Assembly (NCBI GenBank): GCA_015657605.1
Contig: JACDQO010000279.1
Location: 1 to 6,393, forward strand
From: Limnohabitans sp.
GTDB lineage: Bacteria > Pseudomonadota > Gammaproteobacteria > Burkholderiales > Burkholderiaceae_C
Direction: 5' to 3'
DNA: 6,393 nucleotides
Below, in pieces: positions 1 to 6,393 of this stretch (position 1 is its first letter; each line of letters starts with the position of its first letter). The notes beneath the pieces are model-generated. The model did not search any database and had not been told where the DNA came from. It saw only the letters and a program-made list of their open reading frames with translations. A program made the translations under genes and the position numbers.

Positions 1-939
1 ATTGGCACCTGTGGACCGTCACCGCCGTGATCGTGTGGATTGGACTGCATTGCGCCACGCACTTTGTTTTGCCCGCTTTGCGCCTGAAAGTCCAATTGGC
101 CCTAGCCAACACCCACTTGACCCAGTGGCTGGAGCAAAGTCTGGGGACTCGCATCGATTTGGACGACATTGAACAAGGCGCCATGACCACGCCCGCTTTG
201 CGACACGCCTGGCAGCAATACGCCACCAGCCTGCAACCACAATGGGAAAGCACCAGTACCGGACCACTGGGTGCAGCCAGGCAACGCGCCAGCCATTTGT
301 CCCGCGCCTTTTTTGCGCACATGAACATGCGCTCTGACGGCGGGCGCTTGGACTTGGCCGACATGGAGCACTTGGCCTCATCTGATGAAGAAATGGCCTC
401 ACTCTGGACCGAATACCAACAGGCGGTAGACACCCTGCAGCACCTCGAATCGGCAACACAGGCCGCGCGGGCGAATGGCAAGCCAGCAACCACGCTGAAA
501 ACTTTTTCACCGACCAATCTTTGGTGGACTCGCCCCTACAAACCCATTTTTTCGCCCACATCCCCGGCATCTTGACGGGCGTCGGCATCATCGGCACGTT
601 CACCGGACTGATCGCGGGCTTGATTGGCTTTGATGTGTCCAACCCCGCTCAAGTGCAAAGCGAGCTGAGCCAATTGGTGCAAACCGTTGGCCATGCTTTT
701 TTGGTCTCTGCCTTGGCCATCACTTTGGCCATGGTGTTCACCTGGCTTGAAAAATCACTGCTGACGGGTCGCTACCAACAAGTCGAGCAACTGCAGCAAA
801 ACTTGGACAGCCTGTTCAAACCCCATGCAGGGCGCCGCATCTGGAAAGACTCACGTTGGCGGCAGAAATGCAAGCCCATTTGTCGCACAAAATTTTGCAG
901 CAATTGCGCGGCGACACAACGGTTGGCCCATCGCGCTGA
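1..939 (+). CDS. zorA: ZorA-like proton-channel protein (MotA/TolQ/ExbB family), 5' partial, two apparent frameshifts
   Basis: Likely inner-membrane channel subunit that, with ZorB, forms a MotAB-like ion-driven complex; in Zorya anti-phage systems it is thought to relay an envelope signal to cytosolic effectors. Frame 3 is open from the window edge and starts with a membrane helix (WTVTAVIVWIGLHC), so few N-terminal residues are missing. A soluble region of about 140 residues follows. Around 483-497 the reading must move to frame 2, giving AENFFTDQSLVDSPLQ, then the signature HIPGILTGVGIIGTFTGL (second helix) and HAFLVSALAITLAMVF (third helix). Around 829-838 it moves to frame 1, giving HLERLTLAAEMQAHL and a stop at 937-939. 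Both shifts behave as one missing base. The reconstruction gives about 312 residues. Only about 63 residues follow the third helix, where well-studied ZorA proteins carry a tail of hundreds. ZorA-family identity is fairly secure; an active defence role is not. Confidence 0.78.
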
Positions 940-947
940 ACCTGCAC

Positions 948-1694
948 ATGCTGAAAACCTCCAAAACACCGCCCAAACGGCGCCATAACGAGGCAGAAAA
1001 ACCCTTCTGGATCTCGTTTGCCGACCTGATGACCGCGCTGATGGTCTTGTTTTTGGTGGCCATGGCGGTGGCTTTGCTCAACGTGACCGAAAGCTTGCGC
1101 CAGCAAGACGACCAGCGGGCCCAGCGCGACAAGGGCATTTCAAGCTGCCTTCAAGACATTGCACAAATGACCCAAGAAAAGTCATTGGCTGGCGTTCAAC
1201 TGCGTGGCCAAACACTGGAATTGGGCACCTTGGCCGAATTCCCCAAGGACAGCCACCAACTGGATGCCCAACGGGCTGATTTTTTGCGTGATTTCATCCC
1301 CAAAGTGTTGGACGTCGCCCGCACACCCGCCTGCCAGATGTGGCTCAAACGCTTTGTTTTAGAAGGTTACGCCAGTCCAGAAGGCTCTTACCTTTACAAC
1401 CTCAACCTCAGTTTGGCGCGGTCTCAACGGGTGCTGTGTGTCTTGCTCGACGACGCTTCGGCCAAAGCGCCCAGTCAATCTGACCGTCAGGCCGTGCGTG
1501 ACATGTTCTTTGTGGGCGGTTCGTCCTTCAATTCGGCCATCCTGAACCAACCCGAAAAAAGTCGCCGGGTGGAACTCAGGCTCGAGTTCAAAGAGCTCGA
1601 CCCCAACTGCAGCCCATCTGGGACTTGCGAGGCTTTGCCTGCCAAGCCCATTTTGTGGGACGACGACGTCAAATGCCCGCTGGCCACTCGCTGA
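948..1694 (+). CDS. zorB: ZorB-like MotB/OmpA-family protein (peptidoglycan-anchored stator partner)
   Basis: Partner of ZorA, expected to sit in the inner membrane with a periplasmic OmpA-like domain gripping peptidoglycan. The 248-residue frame is intact, a usual ZorB length. A basic N-terminus (KPPKRR-like) precedes one membrane helix at about residues 20-44, opening with KPFWISFADLMTALM. The Asp of FADLM is residue 26, the position of the proton-carrying Asp in E. coli ZorB (from memory). A linker leads to the OmpA-like domain: EGYASPEGSYLYNLNLSLAR at about 139-158 carries the Tyr-Asn/Leu/Arg pattern used for peptidoglycan binding in this family. The C-terminal segment holds three Cys (NC, TC, KC) that could form periplasmic disulfides. 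The ATG at 948 lies 8 nt after the reconstructed zorA stop, so co-translation is likely; no strong ribosome site is seen. The next gene is convergent, so no zorC, zorD or zorE follows. Confidence 0.88.
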   Translation: MLKTSKTPPKRRHNEAEKPFWISFADLMTALMVLFLVAMAVALLNVTESLRQQDDQRAQRDKGISSCLQDIAQMTQEKSLAGVQLRGQTLELGTLAEFPKDSHQLDAQRADFLRDFIPKVLDVARTPACQMWLKRFVLEGYASPEGSYLYNLNLSLARSQRVLCVLLDDASAKAPSQSDRQAVRDMFFVGGSSFNSAILNQPEKSRRVELRLEFKELDPNCSPSGTCEALPAKPILWDDDVKCPLATR

Positions 1695-1712
1695 CAAAAC
1701 TCAGGCGAATGG

Positions 1713-3092
1713 CTACCCGCGGCCTTCTTTGACAGGGCTTTGCAAGCGCCATTGCGCACCGTGTTGGAGCGCGATTTCTCGCACAATCGCCAAGCCCAAA
1801 CCGCTGCCCACCACCCCTGAAGGGGCCGCCCTGTAAAACCGCTCCCAAACATGCGCCTGGTGCTCTGGTGCAATGCCTGGGCCATCGTCTTCCACCTCCA
1901 CCCAACCGGGCCCCACACGCGTCGTGATGCACGTCCCCGCAGGGCCATGGTGCAAGGCGTTGTCGATCAAATTGGCCACCGCTTCTTGCAAAAGCAAAGC
2001 CACACCTGACACCTGGCTGCTTGGCACCAGCGCATCAAACCCAAATCGCATCCCCGCTGATGGGCACGCATGGCATGCGACTCGGTGACTTGGCGTGCCA
2101 ATTGCACCAGATCCAGCGACTGCGCAGGGTGTATTTCGCGCGCATGCTCCACACGGGCCAAGGCCAGCATCTGTTCGGTCAAGCGCACGGCCCCTTCGGT
2201 GGTTGATGGCCGCCTGCAGCAAAGCGCCCGCTTGGTCGGGTTCGGCATTGCGCTGGGCCAAGCTCAGCTGGGTTTTGAGCACCGTCAAGGGCGTGCGTAG
2301 CTGGTGCGCCGCATTGTCCAAAAAGCGCTTGCGGATCTCGATCAAACGCCCCAAACGGTCCACATAGGCATTGAGCGTGTCCATCAAAGGCAGGAGCTCA
2401 CGCGGCATATGGGGCGTGTGAACGGGCGAAAAATCGTCGTCGCGTTTTTGCGCCCATTGCTGCCTGAAAGCCTCCAGAGGCCGAATCCCCCGGCCCACAG
2501 CCCAAACCACCAACAAGGCCGCCGCCAACAACAACAAGCCCTGACTTCGCAGAGTGTCCCCCAAAATGCGCTGAATCATCTGCTGGCGAGTCTCTCGGGT
2601 CTCTGCCACGGTGATGTGGATCAGCGGGTCCGACAGGCTCGCATCGGGCATGACATGGGTCAGCTGCACCAAGCGGACCGACTGCCCTAGGTATTGCGCA
2701 TCCCCAAAACGCACCAAGGCAAAAAATTGAACCGAAGCCTCTTGGCGTTCGGGCAAATGGGGCAAATCACGGGCCCCAGCCAACCACTGCCCTTGAACCG
2801 TGCTGAGCTTGTAAAACAAACGCGAGCCCGTGTGGTTTTCAAACAAATAACCGGCCGCCTTCATCAACTCGAGTTGGGCTTGTCCATCCACCCACACCAA
2901 TTCTTCGGCCAAAGTCCGGGCGGCCAAATACAAAGACCGGTCATAGGCTTCATTGGCCGCCTGCACCGCGTGGCCATAACCCACCCAAGCATTCAGGGCA
3001 ATGAGCGCCGTCAGAGGCCCCAATATCCAAGCCAACAAACGCCCGCGCAAGGACGCCGTTGAGGCTGACCGTTCAGGCACAGCACTGCTCAC
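1713..3092 (-). CDS. tctE: TctE-like sensor histidine kinase, with an internal out-of-frame stretch
   Basis: Inner-membrane sensor kinase expected to phosphorylate the adjacent TctD-like regulator and so control tctCBA. The chosen GTG start at 3092 lies 1 nt after the reconstructed tctD stop, with AGGT upstream; an in-frame TTG at 3110 is the alternative. The product is about 459 residues. Helix 1 is near 18-41, a periplasmic sensor region (2CSK_N-type in this family) follows, helix 2 is near 185-202, the H-box DNAAHQLRTPL has phospho-acceptor His near 263, the N-box is NLIDNALHHG, then DDGPGI and GSGLGLAIV of the ATPase domain. Residues of about 298-347 (nt about 2052-2206) make no sense in this frame; another frame gives EGAVRLTEQMLALARVEHA, the normal continuation of the dimerisation helix. 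Two compensating indels (near 2199-2206 and in the C run at 2052-2055) keep the frame open, so the fault is easy to miss. Close alternative: a QseC-type kinase; the neighbours favour TctE. Confidence 0.87.
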   Translation of the reverse strand: MSSAVPERSASTASLRGRLLAWILGPLTALIALNAWVGYGHAVQAANEAYDRSLYLAARTLAEELVWVDGQAQLELMKAAGYLFENHTGSRLFYKLSTVQGQWLAGARDLPHLPERQEASVQFFALVRFGDAQYLGQSVRLVQLTHVMPDASLSDPLIHITVAETRETRQQMIQRILGDTLRSQGLLLLAAALLVVWAVGRGIRPLEAFRQQWAQKRDDDFSPVHTPHMPRELLPLMDTLNAYVDRLGRLIEIRKRFLDNAAHQLRTPLTVLKTQLSLAQRNAEPDQAGALLQAAINHRRGRALDRTDAGLGPCGACARNTPCAVAGSGAIGTPSHRVACHACPSAGMRFGFDALVPSSQVSGVALLLQEAVANLIDNALHHGPAGTCITTRVGPGWVEVEDDGPGIAPEHQAHVWERFYRAAPSGVVGSGLGLAIVREIALQHGAQWRLQSPVKEGRG

Positions 3093-3093
3093 A

Positions 3094-3811
3094 TCAGACC
3101 TGCGCGGCAACTGGGGTCAGCATGTACCCCAAGCCCCGAAACGTGGTGATCGCCACCCCCCGACGCCCCCTCGGCCAAAGGCTCGGCCGTTTCGAGTTTT
3201 TTACGCAAGCGGTAAATCAAAACCTCTACCGCCTCCAGGCCAGCGCTGTCGTCGGCAAACACTTGGGCGTGCAAATGTTCTTTGCTCACGGCGCGCTGGG
3301 GCGATTCGAGCAACACCCGCAGCGCCGCGGCTTCGCGCTTGGTCAGCGCCAAAGGCTGGCCGTGCACCCAAACCGCAGCGCTGTCCGGCTCCATTTCCAG
3401 CGGGCCCGAGCGCAGACTGGCCACTTTGGACTTGCCTTGCCTGCGCAGCAACACCTGCAAGCGCGCCTCTAATTCACTCAGGTCAAATGGCTTGGGCAGG
3501 TAATCATCGGCGCCCATGTTCAGGCCCAAGACCCGGTCCGGCACACTGGCACGGGCCGTCAAAATCAACACCGGCACGGTGTCTCCCCGTGCGCGCAGCG
3601 CTTGCAAAACAGCCAAACCATCTTGCCCTGGCAACTGTAAATCGAGCAACACCGCATCCATGCCGTGGCCCGCTTGCAGACAAACATCGGCCTGTAGACC
3701 ATCGGTGGCGAAGGTCACCTCCATGCCCCCTTGGCGCAAGGCTGTACCCAGCCACAAGGCAATCTCAGGCGTGTCTTCCACCAAAAGGATTCGGGGCTTG
3801 AGGGTATTCAC
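3094..3811 (-). CDS. tctD: TctD-like OmpR/PhoB-family response regulator, 3' frameshift
   Basis: Cytoplasmic DNA-binding regulator, probably activating tctCBA when phosphorylated by TctE. The start is a GTG at 3811 (reading VNTLKPRILLVEDTPEIALW), which places the receiver domain at the N-terminus as the family expects; no good ribosome site is visible, so the start is moderately sure. Receiver residues are E12/D13, phospho-acceptor D57 (LLDLQLPGQDG), T85 and K107 (KPFDLSELEARL). The winged-helix domain follows, with LTKREAAALRVLLESP and VEVLIYRLRKKLE. As printed, the frame runs through ASGGGDHHVSGLG to a stop near 3089. Dropping one base from the six-C run at 3156-3161 restores VAITTFRGLGYML, the conserved winged-helix hairpin end, with a stop at 3094-3096, giving 238 residues, typical for TctD. 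It lies directly upstream of tctE in one operon. Confidence 0.9.
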
Positions 3812-3817
3812 TGAACA

Positions 3818-3838
3818 GCTTTGACAGGTGATTGACAG
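3818..3838 (+). promoter_or_regulatory. Candidate TctD binding site: TTGACAG direct repeats 11 bp apart
   Basis: TTGACAG occurs at 3821-3827 and 3832-3838, start-to-start spacing 11 bp, about one helical turn. OmpR/PhoB-family regulators typically bind as tandem dimers to direct repeats at this spacing, and the site sits just in front of a regulator of that family. The role is inferred. The TTGACA core also resembles a -35 box, which is the main alternative. Confidence 0.4.
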
Positions 3839-3887
3839 CTTGGTGCGGCGCAGAACGCCAGAATGGTGACATCTGCACAAGGCATCG

Positions 3888-3899
3888 GCTTTGACAGTG
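3888..3899 (+). promoter_or_regulatory. Third copy of the TTGACAG element near tctC
   Basis: GCTTTGACAG here repeats the same ten bases found at 3818-3827. It lies about 30 nt upstream of the tctC start codon. It could be a single regulator half-site or the -35 element of the tctC promoter; a convincing -10 at normal spacing is not visible. Confidence 0.3.
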
Positions 3900-3916
3900 G
3901 TTTTTTATTTTCACAC

Positions 3917-3921
3917 AGGAG
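3917..3921 (+). promoter_or_regulatory. Ribosome binding site of tctC
   Basis: AGGAG lies 6 nt before the ATG at 3928. It is the best Shine-Dalgarno sequence I found in the window and it fixes the tctC start, which also opens a proper signal peptide. Confidence 0.8.
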
Positions 3922-3927
3922 ACCTCC

Positions 3928-4903
3928 ATGCACATTTCCAAACGCGATTTTCTGGCCCTCAGCGCTGCCACCGGCGCCTCCATGGCCTTGCCTGCTTGGG
4001 CACAAGGCAAACCCATGTTCGACACGCTCAACATGTTCGTGCCTGCGGCCCCCGGTGGCGGCTGGGACGGCACAGCCCGCGCCATCGAGCGCGCCGCCAA
4101 GGCTGCTGGCCTGGTGGGCAATATGGCCTTTGAAAACGTCGGCGGCGCTGGCGGCATGGTGGGTCTGCCCCGCTTTGTCAACCAACGCAAGGGCCAAGGC
4201 AACATCCTGATGGTGGGCGGCTCGGTGATGATCGGCGCAGGCATTGCCAACAAGAGCCCGATCACCATCAAAAACGTCACGCCCATTGCACGCCTGACCG
4301 AAGAGGCTGGCGTCATCGTGGTGCCCGCAGCGGGCAAGATCAAAACCTGGAAAGAGCTCGAAAGCCGCCATCAAAGCCAACCCCAAAGCCGTCTCGGTGG
4401 CCGGTGGCAGTGCAGGCGGCACCGACCACTTGATCCTGGGCATGCTGATCAAGGCACTGGGCAAAAACCCACGCGAAGCCGCCTATGTGGCCTTTGCAGG
4501 TGGCGGCCCCGCCAACGCAGCGATCTTGGGCAACCAAGTGGTGGCGGGCATTTCGGGCTACTCCGAGTTTGAAGAGCAAATCAAAGCTGGCAAGATGATC
4601 CCTCTGGCCGTCTCGGGCAAGAGCCGCATCCCTGGCGTCAACGTGCCGACCTTGTCCGAGTTGGGCATCAACGTGACCGAGTCCAACTGGCGCGGTGTGT
4701 TTGCAGCCCCCGGCATCACCGAAGCACAACGCAACAACTTGATCGACTTTGTGACCCGCCTGACCCAATCGGCTGGCTGGAAACAAGAACTCGAAACCCG
4801 CAAATGGACCAATGCCTTCATGACCGAGCGCCCTTTTGAGCGCGATCTGGCCAAAGACATTGCCGACAAGGAAGTCTTGATGAAAGAACTGGGTCTGGCA
4901 TGA
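3928..4903 (+). CDS. tctC: TctC periplasmic tricarboxylate-binding protein, one apparent frameshift
   Basis: Periplasmic substrate-binding protein of a tripartite tricarboxylate transporter (TctC/Bug superfamily); it delivers a carboxylate to TctA/TctB. The signal peptide is residues 1 to about 26: SKRDFL, a hydrophobic core and ALPAWAQG; the Lys-Arg before DFL resembles a Tat signal. The mature protein starts with FVPAAPGGGWDGTAR, the TctC-type form of the ligand-loop motif, and later shows GGSAGGTDHL and FAGGGPANAAILGNQVVAG. The frame breaks at about 4361-4363: removing one A from GAAAGCC restores ELEAAIKANPKAVSVAGGS and joins both halves into a 324-residue protein, normal for the family. 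The substrate cannot be read from sequence: citrate or another di- or tricarboxylate is most likely, and Bug proteins are diverse. The stop overlaps the tctB start (ATGA). Confidence 0.92.
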
Positions 4904-5364
4904 CGCCTTTGCGCCTGGCTCTTTTGCTGCTGGCCGTGTGCGGCGTGGCCGCCTGGCAGCTCACGGTCATTCCGCAATCGCTGATGCAGATGACCGTGGG
5001 CCCGGTGCTGGCCCCGGCCGCCATCGTGGCGGGGCTCACCCTGGTGGCGCTGCTCTACGGCTGGAGCGCCTGGCGCGGTCGTCAGGTGGACCTGAGCCAG
5101 GAAGCCGGGCAAGATGCCCTGCCTGGCTCAAACACCCGCCTGCTCAGCTTGTTGGGCGGTGGGGTGGTCTTCATCGTGTTGGTCATCCCCCTGGGCTTTG
5201 TGTTGCCGGGCACCTTGTGCGGCATGTGCATTGCCCGCGCTTTTGACGCCCCTTTCAATGGCAAGTCACTGCTCATTTGCGGCCTGATTGCCGGCGTGTT
5301 CTGGTTTGTGTTTGCCCGCTTGCTGGGCGTGGGCCTGGGGCCTGCACTGCCTTGGTTGATTTGA
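4900..5364 (+). CDS. tctB: TctB small membrane subunit of the tripartite tricarboxylate transporter
   Basis: Small integral membrane subunit that works with TctA in the inner membrane; its precise role is poorly known. The intact 154-residue frame has about four hydrophobic segments: near 4-20, 33-55 (LAPAAIVAGLTLVALLYGW), 83-105 (LLGGGVVFIVLVIPLGFVLP) and 122-145. A polar loop rich in Gln, Asp and Ser separates the second and third. Length and topology fit TctB; sequence in this family is weakly conserved, so the call rests largely on its place between tctC and tctA. The ATG overlaps the tctC stop as ATGA, a sign of translational coupling. Confidence 0.9.
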   Translation: MTPLRLALLLLAVCGVAAWQLTVIPQSLMQMTVGPVLAPAAIVAGLTLVALLYGWSAWRGRQVDLSQEAGQDALPGSNTRLLSLLGGGVVFIVLVIPLGFVLPGTLCGMCIARAFDAPFNGKSLLICGLIAGVFWFVFARLLGVGLGPALPWLI

Positions 5365-5376
5365 ATCGGATGCCCC

Positions 5377-6393
5377 ATGGAAGCTTTTGACGCCCTGATG
5401 GGTGGCTTTGCCATTGCTTTGCAACCCACCACCTTGATGTGGGGTTTCATTGGCTGTTTTGTCGGCACGCTGGTGGGCGTTTTGCCCGGCATTGGCCCGG
5501 CACTCACCATCGCCTTGCTGCTGCCCCTGACCTACCATGTGCCCGCCACCAGCATGTTCGTCATGTTCGCGGGCATTTATTACGGTGCAGCCTATGGTGG
5601 CTCCACCACCTCCATCTTGCTCAACACCCCGGGCGAATCGGCGGCCGTGGTCACCGCTTTAGAGGGCAACAAAATGGCCCGTCGTGGCCGCGCTGGCCAA
5701 GCCTTGGCCACTGCCGCCATCGGCAGCTTTGTGGCCGGCACCATTGGCACGCTGGCCCTCACCTTTTTTGCGCCACTGGTGGTCGATGCCGCTTTGGCCT
5801 TTGGCCCGGCCGAATACTTCAGCCTCATGGTGCTGTCGCTGGTGGCGGTATCGGCCGTGCTGGGCAACTCCATGCTGCGCGGTTTGGTGGCCCTGAGTCT
5901 GGGCTTGCTGCTGGGCATGGTGGGCATCGACCTGCAAACCGGCCAAGCCCGCTTCACCTTTGGTCGCCCCGAACTGCTCGACGGCATCGAGGTCACCGTG
6001 GCAGCGGTGGGCTTGTTTGCCGTGGGCGAAGCGCTGTACCTGGCTTGGCAAGGGCGCGAGTCCAAAGGCGGCGAAGTCATGAAGCTTTCGGGCAGCCTCT
6101 GGATGAGTAAAAAGGACTGGGGACGTTCCTGGAAGGCCTGGTTTCGGGGTGCGTTCTTTGGCTTTCCGATTGGCGCCATGCCCGCAGGCGGGGCCGAGCT
6201 GCCCACGCTGCTGTCTTACTACACCGAGAAAAAACTCTCCAAACACCCCGAAGAGTTTGGCCACGGCGCGATCGAAGGCGTGGCTGGCCCCGAAGCCGCC
6301 AACAACGCCGCAGCAGCTGGCGTGCTCATGCCCCTGCTCACCCTGGGTATCCCCACATCGGCCACGGCCGCCATCATGCTGTCGGCCTTCGAA
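5377..6393 (+). CDS. tctA: TctA large membrane subunit of the tripartite tricarboxylate transporter, 3' partial
   Basis: Main permease subunit carrying the substrate across the inner membrane using an ion gradient. The frame is open from ATG 5377 to the window end, 339 codons of an expected roughly 500. Family signatures are clear: [20 protein letters not shown] near residues 34-53, [20 protein letters not shown] with GE at about 66-87, [15 protein letters not shown] at about 96-110, [17 protein letters not shown] near 259-275, and [14 protein letters not shown] with [13 protein letters not shown] at the end. The two Gly-rich repeats are the conserved TctA motifs. It starts 12 nt after tctB with only a weak CGGA ribosome site; an ATG at 5370 is in a different frame. 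No frameshift is seen in this part. Confidence 0.95.
   Translation, partial: MEAFDALMGGFAIALQPTTLMWGFIGCFVGTLVGVLPGIGPALTIALLLPLTYHVPATSMFVMFAGIYYGAAYGGSTTSILLNTPGESAAVVTALEGNKMARRGRAGQALATAAIGSFVAGTIGTLALTFFAPLVVDAALAFGPAEYFSLMVLSLVAVSAVLGNSMLRGLVALSLGLLLGMVGIDLQTGQARFTFGRPELLDGIEVTVAAVGLFAVGEALYLAWQGRESKGGEVMKLSGSLWMSKKDWGRSWKAWFRGAFFGFPIGAMPAGGAELPTLLSYYTEKKLSKHPEEFGHGAIEGVAGPEAANNAAAAGVLMPLLTLGIPTSATAAIMLSAFE

Larger units (their letters stand above)
3812..3927. promoter_or_regulatory. Divergent tctD / tctC control region
   Basis: This 116-nt gap lies between the GTG of tctD and the ATG of tctC and must hold the start signals for both operons unless they lie inside the genes. It contains three TTGACAG elements on the plus strand, a T-rich stretch at 3898-3911 just upstream of tctC, and a CAGAA pair in 3850-3863. 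The TTGACA at 3891 matches a sigma-70 -35 box, but the hexamer 17 nt further on (CACAGG) is a poor -10, so I do not place a promoter exactly. The location makes it the natural site of TctD control. Confidence 0.6.

Noticed and set aside
19..642. Long minus-strand open frame opposite zorA
   Set aside because: Its translation is low-complexity Arg/Trp/Pro-rich with no recognisable motif; it is a shadow of the plus-strand gene.
480..940. Programmed -1 frameshifting in zorA at both frame changes
   Set aside because: No clear slippery heptamer followed by a stem-loop is seen, and similar indels occur in tctE, tctD and tctC, where programmed shifting is not expected.
1..1694. Flagellar MotA/MotB or TolQ/TolR, ExbB/ExbD pair
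   Set aside because: The PGILTGVGIIGTF signature, the FADLMTALM helix of the partner and the OmpA-like domain with YNL..R fit ZorA/ZorB better. The betaproteobacterial DUF802/OmpA pair is the nearest alternative, but its DUF3348 and DUF2894 neighbours are not seen.
1695..1712. Bidirectional terminator between convergent zorB and tctE
   Set aside because: The gap is only 18 nt and I see no GC-rich hairpin with a T run there or in the flanking coding ends.
3001..3801. Long plus-strand open frame opposite tctD and the start of tctE
   Set aside because: Pro/Arg/Ala-rich shadow of well-supported minus-strand genes, with no ribosome site or family motif.
3891..3927. Canonical sigma-70 promoter for tctC based on TTGACA at 3891
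   Set aside because: At 16-18 nt spacing there is no TATAAT-like hexamer; TATTTT at 3906 is only 9 nt away. It was kept only as a regulatory element of low confidence.
1..6393. Mobile elements, CRISPR arrays, tRNA or rRNA genes
   Set aside because: No terminal inverted repeats, transposase motifs, regularly spaced repeats or RNA gene signatures were noticed; genes fill almost the whole window.

Overview
The window looks like chromosomal DNA of a betaproteobacterium, most likely Comamonadaceae (Limnohabitans/Rhodoferax/Hydrogenophaga-like). This is inferred from the moderately high GC, the codon usage, and a tctDE regulator pair divergent from a tctCBA transporter operon, an arrangement common in that group. 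The genus is not resolved.

Layout. (1) 1-939, plus: zorA-like MotA/TolQ/ExbB-family channel gene, missing its first codons at the window edge and split by two apparent frameshifts. (2) 948-1694, plus: zorB, an intact MotB/OmpA-like partner. (3) 1713-3092, minus: tctE-like sensor histidine kinase, convergent with zorB across 18 nt. (4) 3094-3811, minus: tctD-like OmpR-family response regulator. (5) 3812-3927: divergent control region with repeated TTGACAG elements. (6) 3928-4903, plus: tctC periplasmic binding protein. (7) 4900-5364, plus: tctB small membrane subunit. (8) 5377-6393, plus: tctA large membrane subunit, cut by the window end.

TctC captures a carboxylate in the periplasm and passes it to the TctA/TctB permease. 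TctE probably senses a related ligand and phosphorylates TctD, which probably acts on the shared control region to switch on tctCBA. ZorA and ZorB would form an inner-membrane, ion-driven, peptidoglycan-anchored complex like that of the Zorya anti-phage systems. No Zorya effector (zorC/D, zorE or zorF/G) lies in the usual place after zorB, and the reconstructed ZorA lacks the long cytoplasmic tail typical of the family. The pair is therefore an orphan, a remnant or a divergent form.

A dominant technical feature is six apparent single-base frameshifts in four genes (two in zorA, two mutually compensating in tctE, one each in tctD and tctC). In each case the family-like protein sequence resumes in another frame. 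Their spread over unrelated, otherwise well-kept genes, with at least three at short homopolymers, suggests uncorrected long-read or assembly indels rather than real gene decay. Reconstructed proteins are described below on that assumption.
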